DNA of 64,000 bases from Cohnella terricola (GTDB lineage Bacteria > Bacillota > Bacilli > Paenibacillales > Paenibacillaceae): contig NZ_VNJJ01000005.1 of the NCBI RefSeq assembly GCF_007786475.1, positions 1-64,000 of the forward strand, in the 5' to 3' direction. This document shows, in pieces, positions 40,416 through 48,442 of the stretch. Below the pieces are notes generated by a model, which worked only from the letters and a program-made list of their open reading frames with translations, had not been told where the DNA came from and did no database searches. The position numbers and the translations under genes were made by a program. Positions within the stretch are counted from its first letter, which is position 1; each line of letters begins with the position of its first letter.

Positions 40416-40816
40416 GAGTGGGAAGAATGTGCCGTCATTGCTGCATTTTGCGACAATGAGAGAGCAGAGTGGGAAAAATGTGCCGTCATTGCTGCGTTTT
40501 GCGACAATGGGAGGGAAGAGTGGGAAGGGTGAGCCGTCATTGCTGCGTTTTGCGACAATGGGAGGGCAGAGTGGGAATGATGAGCCGTCATTGCTGCATT
40601 TTGCGACAATGAGAGAGCAGAGTGGGAAGAATGTACCGTCATTGCTGCATTTTGCGACAATGAGAGAGCAGAGTGGGAAGGACGTACCGTCATTGCTGCA
40701 TTTTGCGACAATGAGAGAGCAGAGTGGGAAGGACGTGCCGTCATTGCTGCGTTTTGCGACAATGAGAGGGCAGAGTGGGAAGGATGTGCCGTCATTGCAG
40801 CATTTTGCGACAATGA
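40416..40816. repeat. Tandem repeat, eight units of 51 bp
   Basis: Units begin GAGTGGGAA at 40416, 40467, 40518, 40569, 40620, 40671, 40722 and 40773, each containing CCGTCATTGCTGC and TTTTGCGACAATGAGAG. The last unit lacks its final bases. Because 51 is a multiple of three, frames stay open on both strands (17-residue repeats), but no ribosome site, composition or context supports a protein. The copies differ at several positions, mainly at GAATG/GGACG and CATT/CGTT, so the array is not brand new. Confidence 0.93.
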
Positions 40817-40826
40817 AGCTTAACGC

Positions 40827-40870
40827 AAAAAGGCCGCCCCCTAGATCATCAGATCTTTTGGGACAGCCCG
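40827..40870 (-). terminator. Intrinsic terminator of the PadR-DUF4180 operon
   Basis: On the minus strand, GGGCTGTCCCAAAAGATC pairs with GATCTAGGGGGCGGCC and is followed by TTTTT. GGCTGTCCC also begins the terminator at 198-249. Confidence 0.75.
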
Positions 40871-40889
40871 TATGAGGGAAATCTATCGT

Positions 40890-41252
40890 TTAATCGGATT
40901 GGAGAAGCCAATTTTCCGCGTCGCTCGCGTTGGGGAAAACCCGAAGCTGACTGCCTTGATTCGTCTCCGCGACCCATTCCTTGAATCTGCCTTGGCTGGC
41001 GAGTTCGTCCGGGATGACGAGAGCGGTTCGGATTCGGTAGTTCGTCAGTTTCTGTAATACGCCACCGGCCAACCCCGTCCGCAATTGAAAGAAATCTTCG
41101 GATAACGCCTCGGCGTGAAGCATAAGCAACCAGGTGTCGTTACCGTAGCAGGCACCGATCAAATCAGCTGCATCCTGTTCCGTGCGAAGCGGCGTCTCGG
41201 CCGATCGGCACGCGATATATTTTCCCGGCGTTTCAATAACTTGAATATTCAT
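40890..41252 (-). CDS. DUF4180 protein paired with PadR
   Basis: 120 residues from ATG at 41252 with AAGGAGG upstream; a longer frame overlaps the padR gene. The blocks EQDAADLIGACYGNDTW, LSEDFFQLRTGLAGGVLQKL, NYRIRTALVIPDE and DAENWLLQ are those of DUF4180, a small fold of unknown function often encoded next to PadR-like regulators. It overlaps padR by 4 bp (ATGA), so the pair is co-translated, and the protein may modify or sense on behalf of the regulator. Confidence 0.9.
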   Translation of the reverse strand: MNIQVIETPGKYIACRSAETPLRTEQDAADLIGACYGNDTWLLMLHAEALSEDFFQLRTGLAGGVLQKLTNYRIRTALVIPDELASQGRFKEWVAETNQGSQLRVFPNASDAENWLLQSD

Positions 41253-41812
41253 GGTTTGACCTCCTTGAAAGCATCGTTGTTTTGCAGTTCTTTGCGCAAG
41301 TTCCGAACCCACTGCCATTCGCTCAGGTAGAAGGAGTGAACATTTTCTTCGATCATGGTCCACAAATAGGTTTCTCGCGGAGTTCGTTTGGGGGCAAAGG
41401 CGTCCCCGCGTCGCGTTTTTTCCTGCTGCATGAACAGCCGCGACCCGACTTCCTCTTCGTAGATCCCCAGCAATCCGTCCAATTCGTCGGGCGAAAGCCT
41501 ATCGGCCCAAGCCAATTGAGTCAGGAAGCTTTTCTTGAATTCCGGCGGTTCGGGAGCGGAGAGCGTCCAACTCCTTAGCTCGGACAGCCCTTCGGCGGTG
41601 ATTGTGTAAATTTTCTTCGATGGGGCGCTCTCTTGATGTCGTACTTCGTTGGTCGCGAGCCCTTCCGCAAGAAGCTGCACGAGCGATTTGTATATCTGAT
41701 TGTTATTGCCCGACCAGTACATGACGGATGAATCTTCGATGATTTTCTTGAGTTCGTACCCTGTGGAGGGCTGAAAGCTCAGAATGCCGAGTATCGCGAA
41801 TTTGATGGACAT
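41249..41812 (-). CDS. PadR family transcriptional regulator
   Basis: 187 residues from ATG at 41812 with TTGGAG 9 bp upstream; ATG codons at 41821 and 41830 lie at or before that site. The winged helix is clear: KFAILGILSFQPSTGYELKKII, SGNNNQIYKSLVQLLAEGLATNEV and KKIYTITAEGLSELRSW. The C-terminal Vir-type helical domain is present (residues 95-180). A perfect palindrome TATGTTATTTATAACATA lies 27 bp upstream of the start and has the ATGT-ACAT arms of PadR operators. It likely represses its own operon. Ligand unknown. Confidence 0.93.
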   Translation of the reverse strand: MSIKFAILGILSFQPSTGYELKKIIEDSSVMYWSGNNNQIYKSLVQLLAEGLATNEVRHQESAPSKKIYTITAEGLSELRSWTLSAPEPPEFKKSFLTQLAWADRLSPDELDGLLGIYEEEVGSRLFMQQEKTRRGDAFAPKRTPRETYLWTMIEENVHSFYLSEWQWVRNLRKELQNNDAFKEVKP

Positions 41813-41838
41813 GGCGTTCATCTCCAACATTATTTTTA

Positions 41839-41856
41839 TATGTTATTTATAACATA
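41839..41856. promoter_or_regulatory. PadR-type operator
   Basis: TATGTTATTTATAACATA: perfect 8-bp arms around TT, placed just upstream of the PadR start. Confidence 0.7.
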
Positions 41857-41939
41857 GCTGCATAATAACATAAGACTGTTGTCGAAGTAAATATCGTCTG
41901 GGATAAATTATTCGCAACTCAAATCGGGTAATCTAACCA

Positions 41940-41968
41940 TTGACAAAACCAATCGTCAGTCCTATAAT
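41940..41968 (+). promoter_or_regulatory. Promoter of the leuA leader
   Basis: TTGACA at 41940-41945, 17 bases, TATAAT at 41963-41968: a full-consensus SigA promoter. Confidence 0.85.
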
Positions 41969-41974
41969 TTCCAT

Positions 41975-42240
41975 TAACCAAATACGCAAATGTGAAGATT
42001 AGAAATAGTAAGAATGCCATGACCTTTCAGAGAGCCGTTGGTTGGTGCGAAACGGCAGCGTCGTCCATTCCGAACTCGTCTATGAACAGCTGCCCGACAA
42101 TGTAGGGTTAGACGGAATTCCACCGTTACAGGGATAGATGGTGATGGCCATCGAAAGAGATCGTTTTCCTATGGAAAACGAATTAGAGTGGTACCGCGAG
42201 TTCAACCTCGCCTCTATGCATAGAGGCGGGGTTTTTTTGT
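41975..42240 (+). promoter_or_regulatory. T-box leader, leucine type, controlling leuA
   Basis: The conserved T-box AGAGTGGTACCGCGAG is at 42185-42200, preceded by the Stem I region. A candidate specifier CTC (Leu) stands at 42075-42077 in the context CGAACTCGTC. The intrinsic terminator ACCTCGCCTCTA/TAGAGGCGGGGT with T7 follows at 42205-42238. Uncharged tRNA-Leu(GAG) would pair with specifier and T-box, forming the antiterminator. Placement directly before leuA supports the leucine reading. Confidence 0.92.
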
Positions 42241-42313
42241 TGGCCGAATTCCGGGTTCGGCCAACCTCGCTTGACATATATTCGACTATCCGCAAATACG
42301 GGAGGAATGGAAC

Positions 42314-43846
42314 ATGAGCAGAAAAATTATCGTATTGGACACAACTTTGCGCGACGGAGAACAAGTGCCGGGAGCCAAATTAAACGTATATCAGAAGCTC
42401 GAGATCGCCAAGCAACTAAAGAGATTAAACGTCGACATTATCGAAGCGGGATTCCCGGCTTCGTCCGCGGGAGATTTCCACGCGGTGCAGGAAATCGTGC
42501 GCAGCGTCGGGGACAGCGTCTCGATTACGGCGCTCGCCCGGGCGGTGAAGAGCGACATCGAAGCCGTGTACGAAAGCATCAAGCTGGCGAACAACCCGCT
42601 GATCCATATCGTGCTCGGCACGTCGAACATTCACGTGGAGAAGAAGTTCAACCGTTCGAAGGACGCGGTCCTGCAGATGGGCGTCGATGCGGTGAAATAC
42701 GCGAAAACATTGCTGCCGAACGTGCAATATTCGACGGAAGACGCTTCGCGGTCGGATTTCGAATACTTATGGTCGACGATTGAAGCCGTCGTCAAGGCGG
42801 GCGCGACCATGATCAACGTCCCCGACACGGTCGGTTTCGCCGTGCCGGAAGAGTACGGCGAGTTGATCCGCAAGCTCAACGATCGGCTTAAAAATCTCGA
42901 CGATCGTGTCGTGCTGAGCGTTCATTGCCATAACGACTTGGGAATGGCGACCGCGAACACGCTTAGCGCGGTCAAGAACGGCGCCGATAAAGTCGAGGTC
43001 ACGATTAACGGCCTGGGAGAACGGGCGGGCAACACTTCCCTGGAGGAAGTCGTCATGGCGCTTAAAGTTCGGGAGAGCTTCTACGGCGGTCACACGGACA
43101 TTCGGACGCAGGAACTGTTGAAGTCTTCCCGCCTAGTCAGCCACTTGACGGGACTCGACGTCCAGGTCAACAAGGCGATTACCGGGGAGAACGCGTTCGC
43201 GCATTCCTCCGGCATCCACCAGGACGGCTTGCTGAAAGATAAGAACGTCTACGAGATCATGTCTCCAGAAGACGTCGGCGCGGAGAAGATGGAGATGATT
43301 CTAACCGCTCGCTCCGGCCGGCACGCATTTAAGAACGCTGTCGAGAAAATGGGCTTCGAAGCGGGAGAAGGTGAGCAGTTCGAGTCCTTGTTTCAGAGGT
43401 TCCTCGCCCTTGCTGACGCCAAAAAAGAAGTGTACGATCACGACGTTTTCTATCTGGTGACCCATCACGGCAACGTCGAGGAAAGCAGTACGCAGCTGTA
43501 TGAGCTCGTTAACTTCCAAGTCGTCAGCAACGATATATTCCCTACCGCTTCCGTCCAATTGAAGAAAGGGACGGAGACGTTGAAGGGCAGCGCGGTCGGC
43601 GACGGTCCGATCGACGCCCTGTACGGTGTCATCAAGTCGCTCGTCGGTCTGGACGTCGAATTGAAGGATTACAAGATCAGCAGTTTATCCAGAGGCAAAG
43701 AAGCGATCGGCCGCGTCAATCTTCGCGTCGCTTACGACGGTAAGACATATTCCGGCCGCGCGATGGATACCGATATCGTGAAGGCGAGCGCCATCGCTTT
43801 CCTGAACGGCATTAACGCGGCTTTGCTGGATGCAGTCAAAGAATAA
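42314..43846 (+). CDS. leuA: 2-isopropylmalate synthase
   Basis: 510 residues. It condenses acetyl-CoA with 2-oxoisovalerate in the first committed step of leucine synthesis. Metal and substrate motifs: [12 protein letters not shown] at residues 9-20, [22 protein letters not shown] with two metal-binding His, and [13 protein letters not shown]. The C-terminal LeuA regulatory domain (about 390-510, [26 protein letters not shown]) confers leucine feedback. EQVPG replaces the more usual EQSPG. A leucine T-box lies upstream, and no other leu genes follow, so the leu genes are split in this genome. Homocitrate or citramalate synthase are less likely given the T-box and domain layout. Confidence 0.93.
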   Translation: MSRKIIVLDTTLRDGEQVPGAKLNVYQKLEIAKQLKRLNVDIIEAGFPASSAGDFHAVQEIVRSVGDSVSITALARAVKSDIEAVYESIKLANNPLIHIVLGTSNIHVEKKFNRSKDAVLQMGVDAVKYAKTLLPNVQYSTEDASRSDFEYLWSTIEAVVKAGATMINVPDTVGFAVPEEYGELIRKLNDRLKNLDDRVVLSVHCHNDLGMATANTLSAVKNGADKVEVTINGLGERAGNTSLEEVVMALKVRESFYGGHTDIRTQELLKSSRLVSHLTGLDVQVNKAITGENAFAHSSGIHQDGLLKDKNVYEIMSPEDVGAEKMEMILTARSGRHAFKNAVEKMGFEAGEGEQFESLFQRFLALADAKKEVYDHDVFYLVTHHGNVEESSTQLYELVNFQVVSNDIFPTASVQLKKGTETLKGSAVGDGPIDALYGVIKSLVGLDVELKDYKISSLSRGKEAIGRVNLRVAYDGKTYSGRAMDTDIVKASAIAFLNGINAALLDAVKE

Positions 43847-43855
43847 GGCTATATA

Positions 43856-43903
43856 GCTCAACTCAAGACGTGAAGCGACGCTCCGACTTGAGTTGGGCGT
43901 TTT
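43856..43903 (+). terminator. Intrinsic terminator of leuA
   Basis: GCTCAACTCAAG pairs with CTTGAGTTGGGC, 19-base loop, followed by GTTTTC. Confidence 0.75.
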
Positions 43904-43982
43904 CTTCGAAAATTAGGTATAATGGGAGAGTGGATTTCCGCAATCATAGAGTGGCAAGAAATAGAAAGAGGAAGAGAAGCCG

Positions 43983-44594
43983 ATGAATTTTAACATCGAA
44001 AGCCTATTCGATCAATACGGGTATGAAGTGCTTTTTCTAGGTTTGCTGCTCGAATTCATCGCTTTGCCTTTTCCCGGGGAGACGACGATGCTGTACGCGG
44101 GGTATTTATCTTATTCCGGCGTGCTTCACGGATGGACGGCCTTCATCTGGGCTTTCTTCGGAACGACGATCGGAATGACCATCACGTATTTGATCGGCTT
44201 AAAGGCGGGAATGCCTTTCGTGGAGCGTTACGGCAAATGGGTGCTGATCACGCCTTCCAAATTGGAAAAAACAAAAAAATGGTTTAACCGGTACGGCAAC
44301 GTGCTCATCTTTATCGGTTATTTCATTCCGGGTGTCCGACATTTAACCGGCTACTTCGCGGGTTTAATCGGATCGCCGTTTCGAACGTTCGCCGCATACG
44401 CATACGGCGGGGCGCTGTTCTGGTGCGCTTGCTTCATCGGCCTCGGACACGCCTTCGGGCCGCAGTGGGAAAAAGTATTGCATGCGATCGAGCATCATTC
44501 CTGGAAACTCGTAGCGCTTGCGATCGTATTGCTGGGCTTGGCCGTGCTGGTCAGATGGGCGATTCAGTCTGGAAGAAGCAAAACGAATCGGTGA
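43983..44594 (+). CDS. DedA family membrane protein
   Basis: 203 residues, 4-5 membrane segments. DedA/SNARE-associated marks are FIALPFPGETTMLYAGYLS, FFGTTIGMTITYLIG, the second-domain VLIFIGYFIPGVRHLTGYFAG with the functional Arg, and the terminal GLAVLVRWAI. Members flip lipids such as undecaprenyl phosphate or phosphatidylethanolamine. RBS AGAGGAAGAG. A TATAAT box at 43918-43923 probably serves it. Monocistronic or with RarD 87 bp downstream. Confidence 0.94.
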   Translation: MNFNIESLFDQYGYEVLFLGLLLEFIALPFPGETTMLYAGYLSYSGVLHGWTAFIWAFFGTTIGMTITYLIGLKAGMPFVERYGKWVLITPSKLEKTKKWFNRYGNVLIFIGYFIPGVRHLTGYFAGLIGSPFRTFAAYAYGGALFWCACFIGLGHAFGPQWEKVLHAIEHHSWKLVALAIVLLGLAVLVRWAIQSGRSKTNR

Positions 44595-44680
44595 TTTGCT
44601 TAAATTTTTCCGTTTTCAGCCTGTCCGCGCAGTGGTATAATTCCCTTCGTGTTTATTGAACGAATGGGAGTTGCGGCAGC

Positions 44681-45559
44681 ATGAGAAACGGTTTGTTAAA
44701 CGCGATATGCGCATATATCATTTGGGGATTGCTACCTCTTTATTGGAAATGGTTCGAGACGGTGCCCGCAGGAGAAATACTGTCCCACCGAATCGTCTGG
44801 TCTTTCGTCTTCGTGGCGGGTCTGATCACGTTACAGAAGAGATGGAAGGAATTAAAGCTTGTTCTGAAGGACCGGGGTACGCTGCTGCCTCTTATCGCAA
44901 GCAGCATCCTGATTACGGTTAACTGGCTCGTCTTTATATGGGCGGTCAACAACGGACATGTTGTCGAAACCAGCCTTGGCTATTATTTGACGCCATTGAT
45001 CAACGTCGCGCTAGCCATCGTGTTCTTGCGCGAGAAACCGACCGGGGGACAGTGGCTGGCGATCGTGCTGGCTGGCGCGGGGGTCGTTCTGATCACCGTG
45101 GATTACGGCAGCTTTCCTTGGGTATCTATATCGCTTGCGTTAAGCTTCGGGCTTTATGGGCTCGTCAAGAAAAGAGTGAAGATCGACGCTTCGCTTGGTC
45201 TGATGACCGAGACCGCGATCGTCGTTCCCGTAGCGCTCGTCTTTTGGAGCTACCTTGGCGTTTCGCACGCTTCGACGGTGTGGTCCTTGCCCGTCGGTTC
45301 CTTGGCGTTGCTGCTGCTCTCGGGAGTGGCGACGGCATTGCCGCTTCTGCTGTTCGCCAAGGCGGCGAAGAGCTTAACGTTATCTCTGCTAGGTTTTGTC
45401 CAATATATCGGACCTACGCTAACGCTAATTCTAAGCGTAACTGTCTTCAAAGAAACAGTGAGCCATGTGATGCTGATCAGCTTCGCGCTGATCTGGTCCG
45501 CGTTAATCGTATACGCGATGGCTTCTATTCGCGCCGCTAGGCAGCTAGCTGCACAATAA
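44681..45559 (+). CDS. rarD: RarD family DMT-superfamily permease
   Basis: 292 residues with ten membrane segments in two EamA halves: GLLNAICAYIIWGLLPLYWKW and VSISLALSFGLYGLVKKRV. NHWLVFIWAVNNGHVVETSLGYYLTPL-type sequence (here NWLVFIWAVNNGHV at about 87-100) is diagnostic of RarD. The transported substrate of RarD proteins is not established. Promoter TATAAT near 44634; terminator directly after the stop. Confidence 0.92.
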   Translation: MRNGLLNAICAYIIWGLLPLYWKWFETVPAGEILSHRIVWSFVFVAGLITLQKRWKELKLVLKDRGTLLPLIASSILITVNWLVFIWAVNNGHVVETSLGYYLTPLINVALAIVFLREKPTGGQWLAIVLAGAGVVLITVDYGSFPWVSISLALSFGLYGLVKKRVKIDASLGLMTETAIVVPVALVFWSYLGVSHASTVWSLPVGSLALLLLSGVATALPLLLFAKAAKSLTLSLLGFVQYIGPTLTLILSVTVFKETVSHVMLISFALIWSALIVYAMASIRAARQLAAQ

Positions 45560-45560
45560 T

Positions 45561-45617
45561 AAAAGGAAAAGACAAGAGTTTGGAAATCGAGCCGACTTCT
45601 TGTCTTTTCCTTTTTTT
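45561..45617 (+). terminator. Intrinsic terminator of rarD
   Basis: AAAAGGAAAAGACAAGA pairs with TCTTGTCTTTTCCTTTT, then a T-run. Symmetric A/T flanks allow action on both strands. Confidence 0.9.
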
Positions 45618-45651
45618 GACATATAAGAAAGTATAAAATTACTTAGAAAGG

Positions 45652-45857
45652 GGTGATTAGTGATGAAAAACATCATACTTCTGCTTTGTGGGGTGCTGGT
45701 AGAGAGCAAGTATGATGAAAAACATCGCTATAGGAGCGTGCGAGCCACTTTTTGTTCGGTTCCCGGGTGATTAGTGATGAAAAACATCATACTTTCGCCT
45801 CGAGGGGCGCCAGTGGGGAGCGAGTACGATGAAAAACATCGCTATAGGGAGTGCACC
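45652..45857 (+). repeat. Tandem 114-bp repeat with four GATGAAAAACATC hairpins
   Basis: GATGAAAAACATC occurs at 45662-45674, 45714-45726, 45776-45788 and 45828-45840, with period 114 bp between equivalent copies. Each unit starts GGGTGATTAGTGATG and ends CATCGCTATAGG. Each unit also encodes an open frame beginning MKNIIL and containing YDEKHRYR (from ATG 45663 and 45777), with GGGGTGATTAG as a weak ribosome site. The second half of the frames differs. A dispersed repeat, possibly with small ORFs, is the safest reading. Confidence 0.65.
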
Positions 45858-45960
45858 CGACTCGAAAGGACCGTCAGGACGAACTCTCCCGAAGGTTTTT
45901 TTAAATCAATCGCAAAAGGGCGGCGAAGCCGTTTTACTTGATACAATAATGACGGATGGC

Positions 45961-46299
45961 CTATGGCCTTATCGTCACTCTGGTCCCGATCGGCACGATT
46001 GCGGCAAGCTGCAGAACGTCCTCGTTGTACATTCGAATGCAGCCATGGCTGACTTCATGTCCGATGGAAGAAGGATCGTTCGTTCCGTGTATGCCATAAT
46101 GGGGTCTCGACAAACCCATCCAGAAGACTCCGAAAGGCCCGCCGGGATTGGGCTGTTTGTTGACGATCCAGTACTCCCCCGCAGGGGTTTGCGTCAGCAT
46201 CTTGCCGATGCCGACGGGGAATCGGCGAACGACACGGTCGCCGTCAAGCAAATATAGACTTCGCTCGGATAGATCGACGATAATCCTGTAGTGCGGCAT
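45961..46299 (-). CDS. L,D-transpeptidase (YkuD domain) without LysM
   Basis: 112 residues with GAGGGGGAA before the ATG. The whole protein is one catalytic YkuD domain: [47 protein letters not shown] and the active-site SHGCIRM (His85, Cys87). There is no signal peptide, LysM or membrane segment, as in small spore/cortex-related members of Bacilli. It could cross-link peptidoglycan by 3-3 bonds if exported or released in the mother cell. Divergent from the M48 protease gene, 59 bp away. Confidence 0.93.
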   Translation of the reverse strand: MPHYRIIVDLSERSLYLLDGDRVVRRFPVGIGKMLTQTPAGEYWIVNKQPNPGGPFGVFWMGLSRPHYGIHGTNDPSSIGHEVSHGCIRMYNEDVLQLAAIVPIGTRVTIRP

Positions 46300-46358
46300 A
46301 GATTTCCCCCTCTAACGATGTTACGATTATCCTATACAAGTATAAGGAGAATTGCGCC

Positions 46359-47633
46359 ATGCGGCTTCGCAGCGATTCCGGTTTTATCCGGTACTCGGTT
46401 ATCTTCGTCGGTTATGCGATTGCGGTCGCCCTATACGTATGGTACACGTCGCCGAATCAAGTTCCGGAAGCTTATCGCGGAACTTCCGCGGACCCGGCCA
46501 CCTTTTTCACGCCTTCACAGCTCAGCAATAGCCAGACGTTAAACGCCGCGAGAAACTGGATTTTCTTTGTAAGCGGACCTTGGGAATGGCTGATCTATTT
46601 CGCGCTGTTATCCAGCGGATTGGCGAAGCGCTGGCGCGACAAGCTCGAAACGCTGGGTTATCCGATCTACATCAGGTTTCCCGTATTCGTTTTGCTCGTG
46701 AACGCTTCGGCGTTCCTGCTCTATTTTCCGCTGCGGGTTGTGGGCTATAATCTCTCGAAAGCTTACGGAATCTCGACCCAGCCAGTCATCGGATGGCTCA
46801 GGGACAAGCTGATCGGCTTCGGAATCGGTTATGCGACGATGCTAGCCGTATCGGCTGTCGCTTTCTGGGTCATTTCGCGGGGAGGGCGCTGGTGGCTTAA
46901 GCTCTGGCTTCTCTCCATCCCGTTTACTTTGTTTATGATGTACGTGCAGCCAGTCGTGATTGACCCTTTGTACAATAAGTTTACTCCGCTGTCGGATGCC
47001 AGATTGGAAGCGAGCATACTGGAGCTGGCCGCCAAAGCGGACATTCCCGCCCACCGCGTATACGAGGTCGATATGTCCTCGAAGACGAATGCCATGAACG
47101 CTTACGTGAACGGAATCGGCTCCTCCTTGCGAATCGTGCTGTGGGATACGACGCTAGCGCGCTTGGACAAACCGGAAATCCTGCTCATCATGGCCCATGA
47201 AATGGGACATTACGTGATGCATCACTTAGAGTGGAGCGCTGTCGGCGCCGTCGGCTCGTCGTTCGTGCTGCTTGCGATCGGGGGATGGATCTTCAAGATG
47301 GCGGTCCGCAACCGCGGATCCCGATGGGGCATCCGCTCTCCTTCGGATATGACGGCGCTGCCGCTCATCCTTCTGATTTTGTCGGTGCTTTCTTTTGCTT
47401 CCTTGCCATTCTCCAATTACGTATCCCGGCAGGCGGAATCCGCTGCGGATCGTTACGCGATGGAATTGATCGGCAGCGCGGACGGCTCGGTGTCCATGAA
47501 TCAGAAACTGTCCGTCGCTTCGCTCGGTGACGTGAATCCGCCTTTGCTCGTCAAATGGTTTCGGGATACTCATCCCTCCGATATGGAGAGGATTCTCGAA
47601 GCGGAACGGTTCGAACGATCGCATGGAAAATAA
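46359..47633 (+). CDS. M48 family zinc metalloprotease (Ste24-like), membrane
   Basis: 424 residues, six or more membrane segments. The zinc motif HEMGH is at residues 280-284 (MAHEMGHYVMHH) and the third ligand Glu is in RQAESAADRYAMELI. The long N-terminal membrane part and SKTNAMNAYVNGIGSSLRIVLWDTTL are typical of Ste24/CAAX-protease-like M48A enzymes rather than the short HtpX. It probably degrades or processes membrane proteins. The gene overlaps the following one by 11 bp, suggesting coupled translation. Confidence 0.93.
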   Translation: MRLRSDSGFIRYSVIFVGYAIAVALYVWYTSPNQVPEAYRGTSADPATFFTPSQLSNSQTLNAARNWIFFVSGPWEWLIYFALLSSGLAKRWRDKLETLGYPIYIRFPVFVLLVNASAFLLYFPLRVVGYNLSKAYGISTQPVIGWLRDKLIGFGIGYATMLAVSAVAFWVISRGGRWWLKLWLLSIPFTLFMMYVQPVVIDPLYNKFTPLSDARLEASILELAAKADIPAHRVYEVDMSSKTNAMNAYVNGIGSSLRIVLWDTTLARLDKPEILLIMAHEMGHYVMHHLEWSAVGAVGSSFVLLAIGGWIFKMAVRNRGSRWGIRSPSDMTALPLILLILSVLSFASLPFSNYVSRQAESAADRYAMELIGSADGSVSMNQKLSVASLGDVNPPLLVKWFRDTHPSDMERILEAERFERSHGK

Positions 47634-48384
47634 AATCGAAATGTATTTTCTGGCGGGTCTTGCGACGGCCCCGACATTTATGGAAGGCTTGCGGATCGCC
47701 TTGGGGGAAAAAATCGGACGGTTTATCACACCAAATCGGGTGGCGGATCACTCAGGCTCGCCGGTTCAATCCGGCCTTTTGTTTCCGTATGGGGACTGGA
47801 GCAGAAAAGCGATTCCCCAGCTATGGGAGATTAGGGCGGATATGCGTCTAGGCGCCGAGCGTTTCTCGAAGTCGATCGGTGGCAACCGAGTTGTGGCTTC
47901 GATCGAATCTTCCGGGATCGGGGATGGATTCTCACCGGTACGAGGGAGGACGACGCTGCTCGTCGGACATAGCGGAGGCGGAGTCGCCGCCGTCCAAGCG
48001 GCAGAGATGCTGCTGCGCAGCGGTGCGCGTTCTTCATGTTTCGCGGTGACGATCGGTTCGCCTCGCTGCCGGATACCGGAGAGGTTGAAGCCGTTCGTCC
48101 TCGCGATTCGAGCCGCTAGGGGAGAAACCGACCGTCGTTCTCCGGACATCGTATCGCGGCTTGGTTCGTACGGCGGATGGATTCTCGGAAGCAGGCTGCG
48201 GCTGCCCGCATGGCATAAAGGCAAGCATGAACCGGGAGCAACGGTCGGTCTGCCGATTATCGGCGGGCATGCGGATTATTTTCGCAACCGCGCGCCTTAT
48301 GTGAACGAACAGGGAAAATCGAACCTCGACCTCGTCGTCGATACGATCACGGAATGGTTGGGTTACAATGCGAAATATCGTTGA
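47623..48384 (+). CDS. Lipase-like alpha/beta-fold protein, uncharacterised
   Basis: 253 residues. LLVGHSGGGVAAVQAAEMLL near residue 112 is a nucleophile elbow with GHSGGG, and GGHADYF near 217 could hold the catalytic His. The rest, beginning KIEMYFLAGLATAPTFMEGLRIALG, matches no family I know. There is no signal peptide. Its start codon lies inside the end of the M48 gene, so the two are translated together, and it may act on membrane or cell-wall substrates with it. Function is inferred from motifs only. Confidence 0.8.
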   Translation: MENKIEMYFLAGLATAPTFMEGLRIALGEKIGRFITPNRVADHSGSPVQSGLLFPYGDWSRKAIPQLWEIRADMRLGAERFSKSIGGNRVVASIESSGIGDGFSPVRGRTTLLVGHSGGGVAAVQAAEMLLRSGARSSCFAVTIGSPRCRIPERLKPFVLAIRAARGETDRRSPDIVSRLGSYGGWILGSRLRLPAWHKGKHEPGATVGLPIIGGHADYFRNRAPYVNEQGKSNLDLVVDTITEWLGYNAKYR

Positions 48385-48410
48385 CGTTCACATACAAAGC
48401 CTTATATAGT
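48381..48410 (+). promoter_or_regulatory. Promoter of the aldose epimerase gene
   Basis: TTGACG at 48381-48386 (across the previous stop codon), 18 bases, TATAGT at 48405-48410. Confidence 0.5.
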
Positions 48411-48442
48411 GGAAAAAAAGACAACATGGGGAGGAAGCGGCG

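Noticed and set aside
40416..40816. CRISPR array
   Set aside because: The 51-bp units are nearly identical throughout; there are no unique spacers and no cas genes.
40370..40875. Open frames on both strands encoding 17-residue repeat proteins
   Set aside because: They are a by-product of the 51-bp tandem repeat (a multiple of three); no ribosome site, no plausible start, and both strands are equally open.
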